NCBI GenBank assembly: GCA_903832015.1
Contig: CAIKZX010000047.1
Coordinates: 1 to 36,586, forward strand
Source of the DNA: an uncultured Actinomycetes bacterium
GTDB lineage: Bacteria > Actinomycetota > Acidimicrobiia > Acidimicrobiales > RAAP-2
Direction of reading: 5' to 3'
DNA length: 36,586 bases
The notes under the pieces were generated by a model, which worked only from the letters and a program-made list of their open reading frames with translations, had not been told where the DNA came from and searched no databases. Shown here one piece after another: positions 1 to 8,877 of the stretch; positions within the stretch are counted from its first letter, which is position 1, and each line of letters opens with the position of its first letter. Both the position numbers and the translations under genes were made by a program.

Positions 1-1137
1 AGGACGAACGCCCAGAGTCGTGTGCTCGAAGAGGAGATGATTCGCGCCAACATTCCCTACAAAGTGATCTCTGGTCAGCGGTTCTACGACCGCAAAGAGA
101 TCAAGAATGCGCTGGCCTACGCCCGTCTAATCGTGAATCCACGTGATGAGGCCTCGGCCCGTCGCGTGATTAACGAACCACGACGGGGCATTGGCGATGT
201 GGCCCAGGTCAAGCTCGGTACCTACGCCGCGGAACACGCGCTCTCCTTCGCCGAGGCGATTTCGTGGGCGAAAGAGGCCGGCCTGACCGGTAAGGCTCTC
301 ACGGGGTGCCAAGCCTTTGCACTCATGATTCAAGATCTTCGGCAACTTTCCCAAGAGGCGAGTCCGCGAGAGATGATTGACCATATTGTGCGCCAGTCCG
401 GAATGGGTGACGCCCTGCGGGCTGAAAATTCAGATGAGGCGACCTCGCGGTTGGAAAACTTGGGTGAATTAGCCTCGGCGGCCGCTCAATACGAAACTCT
501 GATGGATTTTGTCGAGCGAATGGCGCTGGTAGCGGAGTCCGATCACCTTGATTCAGAAATGGGCGCGGTGTCTTTGATGACCATGCACGTGGCCAAGGGA
601 TTGGAATTTCCGGCGGTCATCATTACCGGACTCGAAGAATCTATTTTTCCCCATCAGCGCGCCCTCGCCGATGACGCTGAATTGGAAGAGGAACGTCGCC
701 TTTGTTACGTGGGCATCACGCGAGCGATGGAGCACCTGGCACTCACCCACGCTTGGAGTCGCACTCGATGGGGCCAGCACGTGGATGGTATTCCGAGTCG
801 TTTTCTTCAAGAGATCCCAGCGGAACTAGTCCATGACATATCCGCGACTGCGCCCATGCGTCGTTCGAGTTTTGACTTCGATGAGGGCTTTACCGGAAGA
901 GGAAGTGATTTCACCTCTGGACGTGCTTTTGGTGCAGGGTCTGCGCCCCCCGCTCGATCAACTGGTGCGGAGAAACTAGACCTTTCGGTGGGCGAAGAGG
1001 TCATTCATGACCGGTATGGCCGGGGAACGGTGGTGTCGGTTGATGGTCAGGGCACACATGCTCGAGCCACCGTCGACTTCATCGAGCATGGCCGCAAGCA
1101 ATTGGTTTTGGCGATGACGCCACTGCGCCGCTCATAA
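1..1137 (+). CDS. pcrA: ATP-dependent DNA helicase PcrA/UvrD, C-terminal part (5' truncated by window edge)
   Basis: Frame is open from base 1 (RTNAQSRVLEEEMIRANIPYKVISGQRFYDRKEIK); helicase motifs VSLMTMHVAKGLEFPAVIITGLEE and EEERRLCYVGITRA; C-terminal Tudor-like GEEVIHDRYGRGTVVSVDG. Confidence 0.95.
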   Translation, partial: RTNAQSRVLEEEMIRANIPYKVISGQRFYDRKEIKNALAYARLIVNPRDEASARRVINEPRRGIGDVAQVKLGTYAAEHALSFAEAISWAKEAGLTGKALTGCQAFALMIQDLRQLSQEASPREMIDHIVRQSGMGDALRAENSDEATSRLENLGELASAAAQYETLMDFVERMALVAESDHLDSEMGAVSLMTMHVAKGLEFPAVIITGLEESIFPHQRALADDAELEEERRLCYVGITRAMEHLALTHAWSRTRWGQHVDGIPSRFLQEIPAELVHDISATAPMRRSSFDFDEGFTGRGSDFTSGRAFGAGSAPPARSTGAEKLDLSVGEEVIHDRYGRGTVVSVDGQGTHARATVDFIEHGRKQLVLAMTPLRRS

Positions 1138-1194
1138 GAATTTGTGTAGCCCCTTAATTACTAGGGGAAGTGGCGCTCCCACCAAACGGGTGAA

Positions 1195-2424
1195 GTGGCA
1201 GAATGTGTACTCATGGATTCGCGTCGCCCTATCTATCGTCCGCCAGCTCCGCCGCCGGCACGGCGCCACCCGCGTTCCGTTTACCTACGTCGGCGCCTGA
1301 TAGTTGGTTTCGTGGCGGCCTTCCTTCTCACCCTTCTCTACCTAGGGGTCTCGTTGGGTTTTGCCATGACAAATCAAGGCCTAGGCGCGTCCTACAGTGC
1401 GCGCGCCGCTGAGTGGGGTCGCACGAATGGAATGGGCTGGGCGGTTACCTGGGTCGAGACGGAATGGTACAAACTAAATCCTGCGCCTAAGGGTGGCAAG
1501 CCGGGTTCCAACGCCTTCAGCACGAACCCTGACCGAATCAAGGTCCCCAAGGGTGTGGCCCACACTCCATGGCCCAAACGTATGGTTTCGCCCGTAGGAA
1601 CCTGGTTACCCGGAGAGGGCATTTGGCATCCCGTTGGGCGGCTGACGGCGAAAGGTGTTCCGGCCATATTTGTAACGCACGTTCGGGTGGATAAGGTGCA
1701 CACCAGCCAAGTGGCGGGCGTGGCGTGGATGGACTCAACCTTGCTCCGTGCGCAGTTGTACTCCGGTTCATTCATCCCTGGCCCGCTTCCGGGCGGCAAG
1801 GCCTACCAATACTCGGCCCCAATTTCATCTTTTAATTCTCGAACTCTGGTTGCGGCATTCAACTCGGGCTTTCGTATCCAAGACGCCAATGGTGGTTACT
1901 ACACCCAGGGAATAACGGTGAAGCCACTGCGCAAGGGCGCCGCCTCCATCGTTGTGTATAAAGACGGTGCCCTAACCATTGGTAAGTGGGGGCGTGACGT
2001 AAAAATGACCAACCAGGTGGTCTCAGTGCGTCAGAACCTGGACTTGATTGTCGATCACTCAAAAGTGGTGGCGGGTCTTAACACCTCCAACTCATTGAAG
2101 TGGGGCAAAGTACTCGGTGGCTCGTTCAACGTGTGGCGCTCGGGGCTCGGCGTCACCAAGAATGGCGCCTACGTATACGTTGGGGGACCCGCACTCTCGA
2201 TTAGTTCGCTCGCCCATCTGCTCGTACTTGCGGGTGCGGTGCGCGGGATGGAATTGGATATAAATACTGACTGGGTTCAGTACGCCAGCTACTCGGGAAC
2301 TTTAGGTAAGGCCGTCAACGGTGGAAATGGCACCAACTTGTTGCGCCAGATGTCGTACTCGCCTTCACGGTTCTTCGCGAAGTGGATGAATCGCGACTTT
2401 TACGTGATGCAGCTAACTAAGTAG
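1195..2424 (+). CDS. Membrane-anchored phosphodiester glycosidase family protein (NAGPA/DUF2233-like)
   Basis: N-terminal TM helix (LIVGFVAAFLLTLLYLGVSLGF); LVAAFNSGFRI...GGYYTQGITVKPL and late GMELDINTDWVQY fit the NAGPA-like fold. Start could be GTG 1195 or ATG 1213. Confidence 0.75.
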   Translation: MAECVLMDSRRPIYRPPAPPPARRHPRSVYLRRRLIVGFVAAFLLTLLYLGVSLGFAMTNQGLGASYSARAAEWGRTNGMGWAVTWVETEWYKLNPAPKGGKPGSNAFSTNPDRIKVPKGVAHTPWPKRMVSPVGTWLPGEGIWHPVGRLTAKGVPAIFVTHVRVDKVHTSQVAGVAWMDSTLLRAQLYSGSFIPGPLPGGKAYQYSAPISSFNSRTLVAAFNSGFRIQDANGGYYTQGITVKPLRKGAASIVVYKDGALTIGKWGRDVKMTNQVVSVRQNLDLIVDHSKVVAGLNTSNSLKWGKVLGGSFNVWRSGLGVTKNGAYVYVGGPALSISSLAHLLVLAGAVRGMELDINTDWVQYASYSGTLGKAVNGGNGTNLLRQMSYSPSRFFAKWMNRDFYVMQLTK

Positions 2425-3195
2425 TTATTGGCGATCCATTACAGCGCGCCACAAGACTGTTGGTAATTGGCGCAGGACGAAGAAGACGTATCGCAGGATG
2501 GGCGGGGACCAAATAATCGCCGAGTCATTGGCAATACCGCGCATGACGTATCCCGCAACTTCGTTGGGTCCGGTGGTGAAGGGAGCCTCCTTCAAGCCGG
2601 TAGTCATCTTGGTACGAACTACACCCGGACGCAGAATTTGAATCTTGACCCCAGTGCCTTCTAGCCCCTGAGCGAAACCAATGGCGAAACTATCCAGACC
2701 GGCCTTGGCTGCACCGTAGTTGTAGAGGGACCGGCGAACCCGCACGGCCGCTACGGAGCTAATGAGAACAATACGACCGTGTCCTTGCGCCACCATGAGC
2801 TTTCGCAGTTGAGCGAGGGCCGTTACGGGCCAGGTGTAATTGACGGTGGCCATGCGCAAGCTCGCCACGGCATCATTCTCGTCCTCCGTCTGATTACCGA
2901 GCAGACCCACCGCGATGACAACGAGGTCAATTGGTTCGCCGGCGGCCGCGAATGCGGCATCGACTGTTTTGGCAGCGTTTTCGGGCTCTTCGGCATCAAA
3001 GAGCACGGTCGAAACGGTTGTGGCACCGTAGTCCTTCGCTTCGTCGCTCGCTACGTTCAGGGCCTTCTGGTTTCGGCCAGCGAGGACCACGTTGGAGGTT
3101 CGAGCGGCGCACAATTTGCGAGTGATAGCGCGGGCGATGTCGGAACTACCACCGAAGACGACAACGTTTTGAGGCTGTCCGAATGCGTTTTCCAT
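2425..3195 (-). CDS. dprE2: Decaprenylphosphoryl-2-keto-ribose reductase (SDR family, DprE2-like)
   Basis: SDR features VVVFGGSSDIARAI, YNYGAAKAGLDSF and RPGVVRTKMT; directly downstream of dprE1; C-terminal hydrophobic tail as in DprE2. Confidence 0.88.
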   Translation of the reverse strand: MENAFGQPQNVVVFGGSSDIARAITRKLCAARTSNVVLAGRNQKALNVASDEAKDYGATTVSTVLFDAEEPENAAKTVDAAFAAAGEPIDLVVIAVGLLGNQTEDENDAVASLRMATVNYTWPVTALAQLRKLMVAQGHGRIVLISSVAAVRVRRSLYNYGAAKAGLDSFAIGFAQGLEGTGVKIQILRPGVVRTKMTTGLKEAPFTTGPNEVAGYVMRGIANDSAIIWSPPILRYVFFVLRQLPTVLWRAVMDRQ

Positions 3196-3197
3196 AA

Positions 3198-4532
3198 TTA
3201 TTCTCCTACTAGGCGAAGTCGGCGAGCGAGGTCGCTCGTGAGTTTGTGCTCTGGATCAATACGGTTCTTGATTTTCCGGAATTCATCCAGGCGGGGATAC
3301 ATCAGCTGGGCCTTTTCGGGGCTGAGCCGAGAATCTTTCGCAAAATAGAGACGCCCCCCGGCAGCCAGAACCATATCGTCGAGTTCGTCGAGAACCTTTG
3401 GTAGGCGAGGAGATCCGATGGGTAGATCGAGAGCCAGGGTCCAGCCCGCAATAGGAAAGGAGAGGGGAGAAGCATTACCTTCGCCAAATCGCTTTAGCAC
3501 TGCGAGAAAACTCGCGACTCCCGATTCGGAGAGTCGCTTGATGACATTGACAACGGTGTCGGAATGAGCGTCACTGACCGCAAACTGATACTGGAGAAAA
3601 CCGCGCTTGCCGTACATGCGGTTCCAATTACTCACCCCATCGAGCGGGTGGAAGAAGGTCGAGAGCGACTGCTTTTCCTGTTCGCGGTGCTGGGGGGCTA
3701 CCCGGAACCACGCTTCATTAAAAAGACGAACGGTGGCCCGGTTCAGCAACCCACTCGGTGGCATGAAGGGAACATTGAGTTTGGGGGGTTGAGGTCCAAT
3801 CAAGGTGGGCTTTTCGATTTGATCAGCCTCAACGTGGTCTCCCCGAGTGAGGATGGCCCTTCCCATATTTTTTCCCTTGGTCATGCAGTCAACCCAGGCT
3901 ACGGAGTAGCGGTAATTCACATCGCCCTCGAACATTGCGGTCATCACCGCTTCGAGGTTGGCGTATCGATTGGTATCGACGAAGACCGAATCAGTGGTAA
4001 TTGGAATCATTTGGATTGTGGCTTCGGTGATCACGCCGGTCAAGCCCATTGCCCCCACGGTGGCCCAAAATAATTCGGGCTTGACGGTGGGCGAGATGGT
4101 GTGAGCGCCCGTCGGGGTCACAAGCCGCATAGAGAGGACGTGGTCCGAAAAGGAACCGTCCACGTGGTGATTTTTGCCGTGAACGTCGGCGGCGATAGCT
4201 CCGCCAATGGTGACTTGGCGAGTACCGGGGGTGACCGGAACAAACCAGCCCAGGGGCGTAGAGAGCTGGAGCAACTCGTGGATGGAGGCGCCAGCGCCAA
4301 CGGTCACGACGCCCTCGTCACTAATTCGTCCAATGTCACCGAGGCCACGATTATTTAAGACCACGCCACCACTCACCTGAGCGGGATCACCGTAGCTACG
4401 ACCGAGGCCCCGAGCAATGGTGTGAGGGGCCTTGTTCATCCGGTCGACAACCTGAGCCTCGTCAAAGACTGTTTGGACCTCACAATTGCCTGGTGCGGTT
4501 AGGCCCCAACCATAGAGAAGCTCTCGACTCAT
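3198..4532 (-). CDS. dprE1: Decaprenylphosphoryl-beta-D-ribose oxidase (FAD-binding, DprE1-like)
   Basis: WFVPVTPGTRQVTIGGAIAADVHGKNHHVDGSFSDHV and YFAKDSRLSPEKAQLMYPRLDEF match remembered DprE1 signatures. Start at ATG 4532 gives an ATGA overlap with the upstream ubiA stop. Confidence 0.93.
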   Translation of the reverse strand: MSRELLYGWGLTAPGNCEVQTVFDEAQVVDRMNKAPHTIARGLGRSYGDPAQVSGGVVLNNRGLGDIGRISDEGVVTVGAGASIHELLQLSTPLGWFVPVTPGTRQVTIGGAIAADVHGKNHHVDGSFSDHVLSMRLVTPTGAHTISPTVKPELFWATVGAMGLTGVITEATIQMIPITTDSVFVDTNRYANLEAVMTAMFEGDVNYRYSVAWVDCMTKGKNMGRAILTRGDHVEADQIEKPTLIGPQPPKLNVPFMPPSGLLNRATVRLFNEAWFRVAPQHREQEKQSLSTFFHPLDGVSNWNRMYGKRGFLQYQFAVSDAHSDTVVNVIKRLSESGVASFLAVLKRFGEGNASPLSFPIAGWTLALDLPIGSPRLPKVLDELDDMVLAAGGRLYFAKDSRLSPEKAQLMYPRLDEFRKIKNRIDPEHKLTSDLARRLRLVGE

Positions 4533-5437
4533 GCGTAAATTCCAATAGCGAGGAGCGCGGCCCACAAGACGAGCAACACCTGTACCGTCCGGTCGTGCAA
4601 GATCAAATCTTCTGGTGCGGCGCCATCACCCGCATCCGCCGACCTCATGATGAAGAGCATCGCAAGTACCACCATGACCACCGAGAGCCGAATCGGCACC
4701 TGGTGGTGCAGCTTGCTTGAAAGTCCAGTGTGCGAGGTATCAAAGGCCCAGAGGCAGTACCCAGTGATAACCACGGTGGCGCTCATGGTCAGCGCCGAGT
4801 TCAAGAATCCAGGGGTGTATTCGCGCAGGACAGCTCGAGTAGCGCCCGCACCAATTTTTTTGAGTTCACTCGAACGCTTTCCGACAACGAGGAAGAGGGC
4901 GCCAAAGGAGATGACCACGAGGAACCAAGTGGAGACGAATATGTGCGAGGCCACCGCACCGGCGTAGGCCCGTAAGAAGAAACCGGCTGCGACGAGAGCG
5001 AGCTCGATGACGGGGACTGATTTTAAGAAGTAGACGTACGCCAAAGTCTCTAGAACGTAGATTCCCAAGACAATGTAGAAGGCCCCGGCATGAGGGATTA
5101 GAGCCGGAAGGGCAAATCCACAGGTCCCGAGTACCAGCGCCGCAAAACGGGCCATTGCGGGGGATAGGTCGCCGTTGGCAATAGCGCGGAATTTCTTCGT
5201 AGGGTGCTGGCGATCACTCGAAACATCCTTGAGGTCGTTAAGCAGGTAGAGGGCCGAGGCCACCAGGGAAAAGGAAACGATGGCGAGGAGGGTATGAACA
5301 AATACCCCATGATGGAAGAAGGTTCCGGCGGCAATGGGGGCTACGACCAAAAGTCCATTTTTGACCCACTGGTGCACACGCATGCCCGAAATCAGGGCGC
5401 GCAGTGGCGTGCGGTGGTGGGGAGCGGTACTAGTCAC
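4529..5437 (-). CDS. Decaprenyl-phosphate phosphoribosyltransferase (UbiA family)
   Basis: LLNDLKDVSSDRQHPTKKFRAIANGDLS matches the NDxxDxxxDxxHPxKxxR prenyltransferase motif; multi-TM; 4-bp overlap with dprE1. GTG start. Confidence 0.88.
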   Translation of the reverse strand: MTSTAPHHRTPLRALISGMRVHQWVKNGLLVVAPIAAGTFFHHGVFVHTLLAIVSFSLVASALYLLNDLKDVSSDRQHPTKKFRAIANGDLSPAMARFAALVLGTCGFALPALIPHAGAFYIVLGIYVLETLAYVYFLKSVPVIELALVAAGFFLRAYAGAVASHIFVSTWFLVVISFGALFLVVGKRSSELKKIGAGATRAVLREYTPGFLNSALTMSATVVITGYCLWAFDTSHTGLSSKLHHQVPIRLSVVMVVLAMLFIMRSADAGDGAAPEDLILHDRTVQVLLVLWAALLAIGIYA

Positions 5438-5469
5438 CTAACCACGGTACTAGGCGAGCCCCAATCGTG

Positions 5470-5488
5470 GGCCCATCCAAACTGGGCC
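5470..5488. repeat. Inverted repeat GGCCCA-N7-TGGGCC upstream of sucC
   Basis: 6-bp perfect arms, 7-nt loop (tccaaac), in the divergent ubiA/sucC intergenic region. Confidence 0.5.
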
Positions 5489-5569
5489 AACCCCCTTACG
5501 CGGAGGCACTCGTGGGGTCATTACGCTAGGAGTAGGTAAAGTACGCCAACCTAAACGGAAAGTTTTGTC

Positions 5570-6712
5570 ATGGATTTATTTGAGCATCAGGGCAAGCAGT
5601 ATTTCTCGAGGTTTGGCATTGCGGTTTCTCCTGGGGACATCGCCGACACCGTCGAACAGGCGGTCGAAGTGGCGGAGCGAGTGGGGTACCCGGTAGTCAT
5701 TAAGGCCCAAGTCAAAGTTGGCGGCCGTGGCAAGGCGGGCGGAGTCAAACTGGCCAACACGATCGACGAAGTCAGAACCCACGCCGGCGCGATTCTCGGA
5801 CTCGACATCAAGGGTCACGTTGTGCACCGCGTCTGGGTCGAACGCTCTAGCGACATCGCCAAAGAGTATTACGCCTCCTTCACTCTGGATCGCCCCAACA
5901 AGGTCCACCTCGGGATGCTGAGCGCTCAGGGCGGCGTCGAGATTGAGGTGGTAGCTGAGGAGAACCCGGAGGCTATTTCCTTCCTATCTATTGATCCCCT
6001 GCGTGGTCTCGACCTCGCCGCCGCACGAAAGTGGGTCGACGAGGCGCAACTCGACGAAGTTGCTCGGGAGCAGGCCGCTGAACTCTTGGTAAAACTCTAC
6101 GAGTGCTACACCAAGGGAGATTGTGACCTCGCGGAAATCAATCCACTTATTTTGACCCCCGATAACAAAGTGCACGCGCTCGACGCCAAGGTGACTTTGG
6201 ACGAGAACGCCTCCTTCCGGCACCCCGAATGGGAAGAGTTTCGCGCAACGGAGACGGAAGATCCGCGTGAAAAGATGGCAAAGGAACGGGGGCTCAATTA
6301 CATCGGGCTCGACGGAACGGTAGGGATCATTGCCAATGGAGCGGGACTGGCGATGTCCACACTCGATGTGGTCAATCAGGTCGGCGGCACAGCGGCGAAC
6401 TTTCTCGATATCGGTGGTGGCGCCAACGCCGACGTTATGGCCTCGGCGCTAGAGGTTATTAACGCCGATCCCAAAGTAAAGGCAATCTTTGTAAACATCT
6501 TTGGGGGCATCACTCGAGTTGACGAGGTCGCCAATGGCGTCCTCGAGGCGCTTAAGCGAGTCTCAATCTCTTCGCCGATAATTCTCCGCCTTGATGGGAC
6601 TAACGCCGTCGAAGGACGCACCATCATCGCTCCCCACGTGAGTGCCACCCTCATAACCGAACCCACCATGCTCGACGCCGCTCGCCGCGCCGTCGAACTC
6701 GCGAACGCTTAA
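5570..6712 (+). CDS. sucC: Succinyl-CoA synthetase beta subunit (ADP-forming)
   Basis: MDLFEHQGKQYFSRFGI, VIKAQVKVGGRGKAGGVKLA, CDLAEINPLILT, FVNIFGGITRVDEVANG. Confidence 0.98.
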   Translation: MDLFEHQGKQYFSRFGIAVSPGDIADTVEQAVEVAERVGYPVVIKAQVKVGGRGKAGGVKLANTIDEVRTHAGAILGLDIKGHVVHRVWVERSSDIAKEYYASFTLDRPNKVHLGMLSAQGGVEIEVVAEENPEAISFLSIDPLRGLDLAAARKWVDEAQLDEVAREQAAELLVKLYECYTKGDCDLAEINPLILTPDNKVHALDAKVTLDENASFRHPEWEEFRATETEDPREKMAKERGLNYIGLDGTVGIIANGAGLAMSTLDVVNQVGGTAANFLDIGGGANADVMASALEVINADPKVKAIFVNIFGGITRVDEVANGVLEALKRVSISSPIILRLDGTNAVEGRTIIAPHVSATLITEPTMLDAARRAVELANA

Positions 6713-6721
6713 GGAACCGAC

Positions 6722-7606
6722 ATGGCAATTTTTGTAGATGAGAACACGAAAGTCATTGTTCAAGGTTTGACCGGGGGACAAGGCCGCTTTCACGGCCTTC
6801 GTAATCGTGAGTACGGAACAAAGATCGTCGGTGGGGTGACCCCCGGTAAGGGCGGCGAAAATGTCGAAGGAATCCCAGTCTTTAACTCCGTAAAGGAGGC
6901 GGTGGCCGCTACGGGCGCTACCGCTTCATTCATCGTGGTGCCACCCAAGTTCGCCCCCGCGGCAATTATTGAAGCGGCGGAAGGTGGCATCACCTTTATT
7001 GTCTGCATCACCGAGGGCATTCCCGCTCACGACGAAGCGGTTACGTACAACCGGTTGGTCGAAGAGTTCCCCGGTGTGCGACTTCTGGGCCCAAACTGCC
7101 CGGGCATCATCAGCCCCGGTAAGTGCAACATTGGAATCACCTCGGGCGACATCGCCCTGCCCGGCGGCCCAGTAGGTATCGTTTCTCGTTCGGGGACCTT
7201 GACCTATCAGGCCCTGCACGAGCTCTCACAACAGGGAATTGGACAAACCACCTGTGTGGGTATTGGTGGCGACCCGGTACCCGGAACGAACTTTATTGAT
7301 TGCCTTGCGGCCTTTGAGGCGGACCCCGAGACGAAGGCGGTCATGATGATCGGTGAAATCGGAGGCTCCGAAGAAGAGCGCGCGGCGGAGTGGATCAAAA
7401 CGAACATGACCAAACCCATTGTTTCGTACATCGCGGGGGTGACCGCTCCAGCGGGACGCAAGATGGGTCACGCGGGTGCGATTATTTCGGGCACGAAGGG
7501 CACCGCCCAAGCGAAGATGGACGCCCTCGCAGCAGCGGGAGTGCACGTCTGCCTGAACCCGACTGAAGCGGGCGAGAAGATGGTTGAGATTGTCAAGGGG
7601 CTGTAA
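6722..7606 (+). CDS. sucD: Succinyl-CoA synthetase alpha subunit
   Basis: [57 protein letters not shown]. Confidence 0.98.
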   Translation: MAIFVDENTKVIVQGLTGGQGRFHGLRNREYGTKIVGGVTPGKGGENVEGIPVFNSVKEAVAATGATASFIVVPPKFAPAAIIEAAEGGITFIVCITEGIPAHDEAVTYNRLVEEFPGVRLLGPNCPGIISPGKCNIGITSGDIALPGGPVGIVSRSGTLTYQALHELSQQGIGQTTCVGIGGDPVPGTNFIDCLAAFEADPETKAVMMIGEIGGSEEERAAEWIKTNMTKPIVSYIAGVTAPAGRKMGHAGAIISGTKGTAQAKMDALAAAGVHVCLNPTEAGEKMVEIVKGL

Positions 7607-7639
7607 GAACTTGATGACGGGCACACAAGATGTGAATCG

Positions 7640-8503
7640 ATGGGTGAGATGAGCGCGGAACTACTAGACGGCACCAAGGTCGCTGGTCGAATGAATATGA
7701 AAACGGCCGACCGTGTTGGTCAACTACTCGCCGCTGGGCGCACCGTGGGGCTTGGCACAATTCTGGTGGGTGACGATGCCCCGAGTGCAAACTACGTTGC
7801 GATGAAGCACGCGGACTGCGCCATCATGGGAATTACTTCGGTGCACGAACACCTCAGTGGTGCAGCAACCCAGGCGGAGGTCGAATCAATTATTGATCGG
7901 ATGAACGCCGACTTAAATATTGACGGAATTCTCGTTCAACTCCCCCTTCCAGAAGGTATGAATCAAGAAGAGGTTTTGCGCCGGATTAACCCCGAAAAGG
8001 ATGTAGACGGACTGCACCCATTTAACTTGGGGCGCTTAGCCATGGGACAACCGGGACCCTTGCCCTGCACCCCAGCGGGAATAGTGGACCTTCTGTTGGC
8101 CCACCGTGTCCCGGTGGCGGGCCAACACGTGGTCATTATTGGCCGAGGCCTCACCGTGGGTCGTCCATTGGCACTCCTCATGGCATTACCTCGAGTTGGT
8201 TGCAATGCCGCGGTCAGCGTGGTTCACCGAGGGGTGGAAAATATTTCGGAAATAGTTAGGAGCGGCGACGTCGTTGTGAGCGCCGCGGGATCGCCCGGTT
8301 TGGTAACCCCCGAGATGGTTAAACCCGGGGCGGCGGTAGTTGGCGCCGGCACTAGCTTTGCCAATGGCCGATTGCTCAGCGATATCGCTGACGGTGTGGA
8401 AAACTTGGCAGGATGGATTACCCCCCGCATAGGTGGGGTGGGCCCCATGACCCGTGCGATGCTGATGCGTAACACGGTCCTAGCTGCAGAAAAGGTTCGA
8501 TGA
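7640..8503 (+). CDS. folD: Bifunctional methylenetetrahydrofolate dehydrogenase / methenyltetrahydrofolate cyclohydrolase
   Basis: GTILVGDDAPSANYVAMKHADC, DGILVQLPLPEGMN, INPEKDVDGLHPFNLG, VIIGRGLTVGRPLALLM. Confidence 0.97.
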   Translation: MGEMSAELLDGTKVAGRMNMKTADRVGQLLAAGRTVGLGTILVGDDAPSANYVAMKHADCAIMGITSVHEHLSGAATQAEVESIIDRMNADLNIDGILVQLPLPEGMNQEEVLRRINPEKDVDGLHPFNLGRLAMGQPGPLPCTPAGIVDLLLAHRVPVAGQHVVIIGRGLTVGRPLALLMALPRVGCNAAVSVVHRGVENISEIVRSGDVVVSAAGSPGLVTPEMVKPGAAVVGAGTSFANGRLLSDIADGVENLAGWITPRIGGVGPMTRAMLMRNTVLAAEKVR

Positions 8504-8871
8504 GTACTACAGATAACCAAGGTCGTGAATACGACGAACGCCCATGGGGCAGCTTCACCGTTCTCGACGATGAACTTTCCGACCACAAGGTCAAGCGCAT
8601 TGTGGTGGCCCCGGGTAAGCGTCTTAGTTACCAGAAGCACGCCAAGCGCGCGGAGCACTGGTTCATCGTGTCTGGTACCGCCACCGTCACCCTTGATGGG
8701 GAGGAGTTGAATCGACTTCCTGGTGAAGGAGTGGATATCGGTATTGGGGTGGCGCACCGCTGTGAAAACCGCGGTACCGAACCCGTGGTGTTCATTGAGG
8801 TACAAACCGGAACGTACTTCGGTGAAGATGACATCGTGCGCCTCGAAGACGACTTCGGCCGAGCCAACTAA
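8500..8871 (+). CDS. Standalone cupin, mannose-6-phosphate isomerase type II-like
   Basis: ERPWGSFTVLDD...YQKHAKRAEHWFIVSGTATVTLDGEE...FIEVQTGTYFGEDDIVRLEDDFGR; no attached nucleotidyltransferase; ATGA overlap with folD. Confidence 0.85.
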   Translation: MSTTDNQGREYDERPWGSFTVLDDELSDHKVKRIVVAPGKRLSYQKHAKRAEHWFIVSGTATVTLDGEELNRLPGEGVDIGIGVAHRCENRGTEPVVFIEVQTGTYFGEDDIVRLEDDFGRAN

Positions 8872-8877
8872 GTATCT

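Noticed and set aside
1167-1199. 8-bp direct repeat GAAGTGGC upstream of the phosphodiester glycosidase gene
   Set aside because: Short, two copies only, and plausible by chance; nothing else supports function.
2779-3348. 189-aa plus-strand ORF
   Set aside because: Antisense to dprE2/dprE1; composition looks like a shadow ORF of the coding strand.
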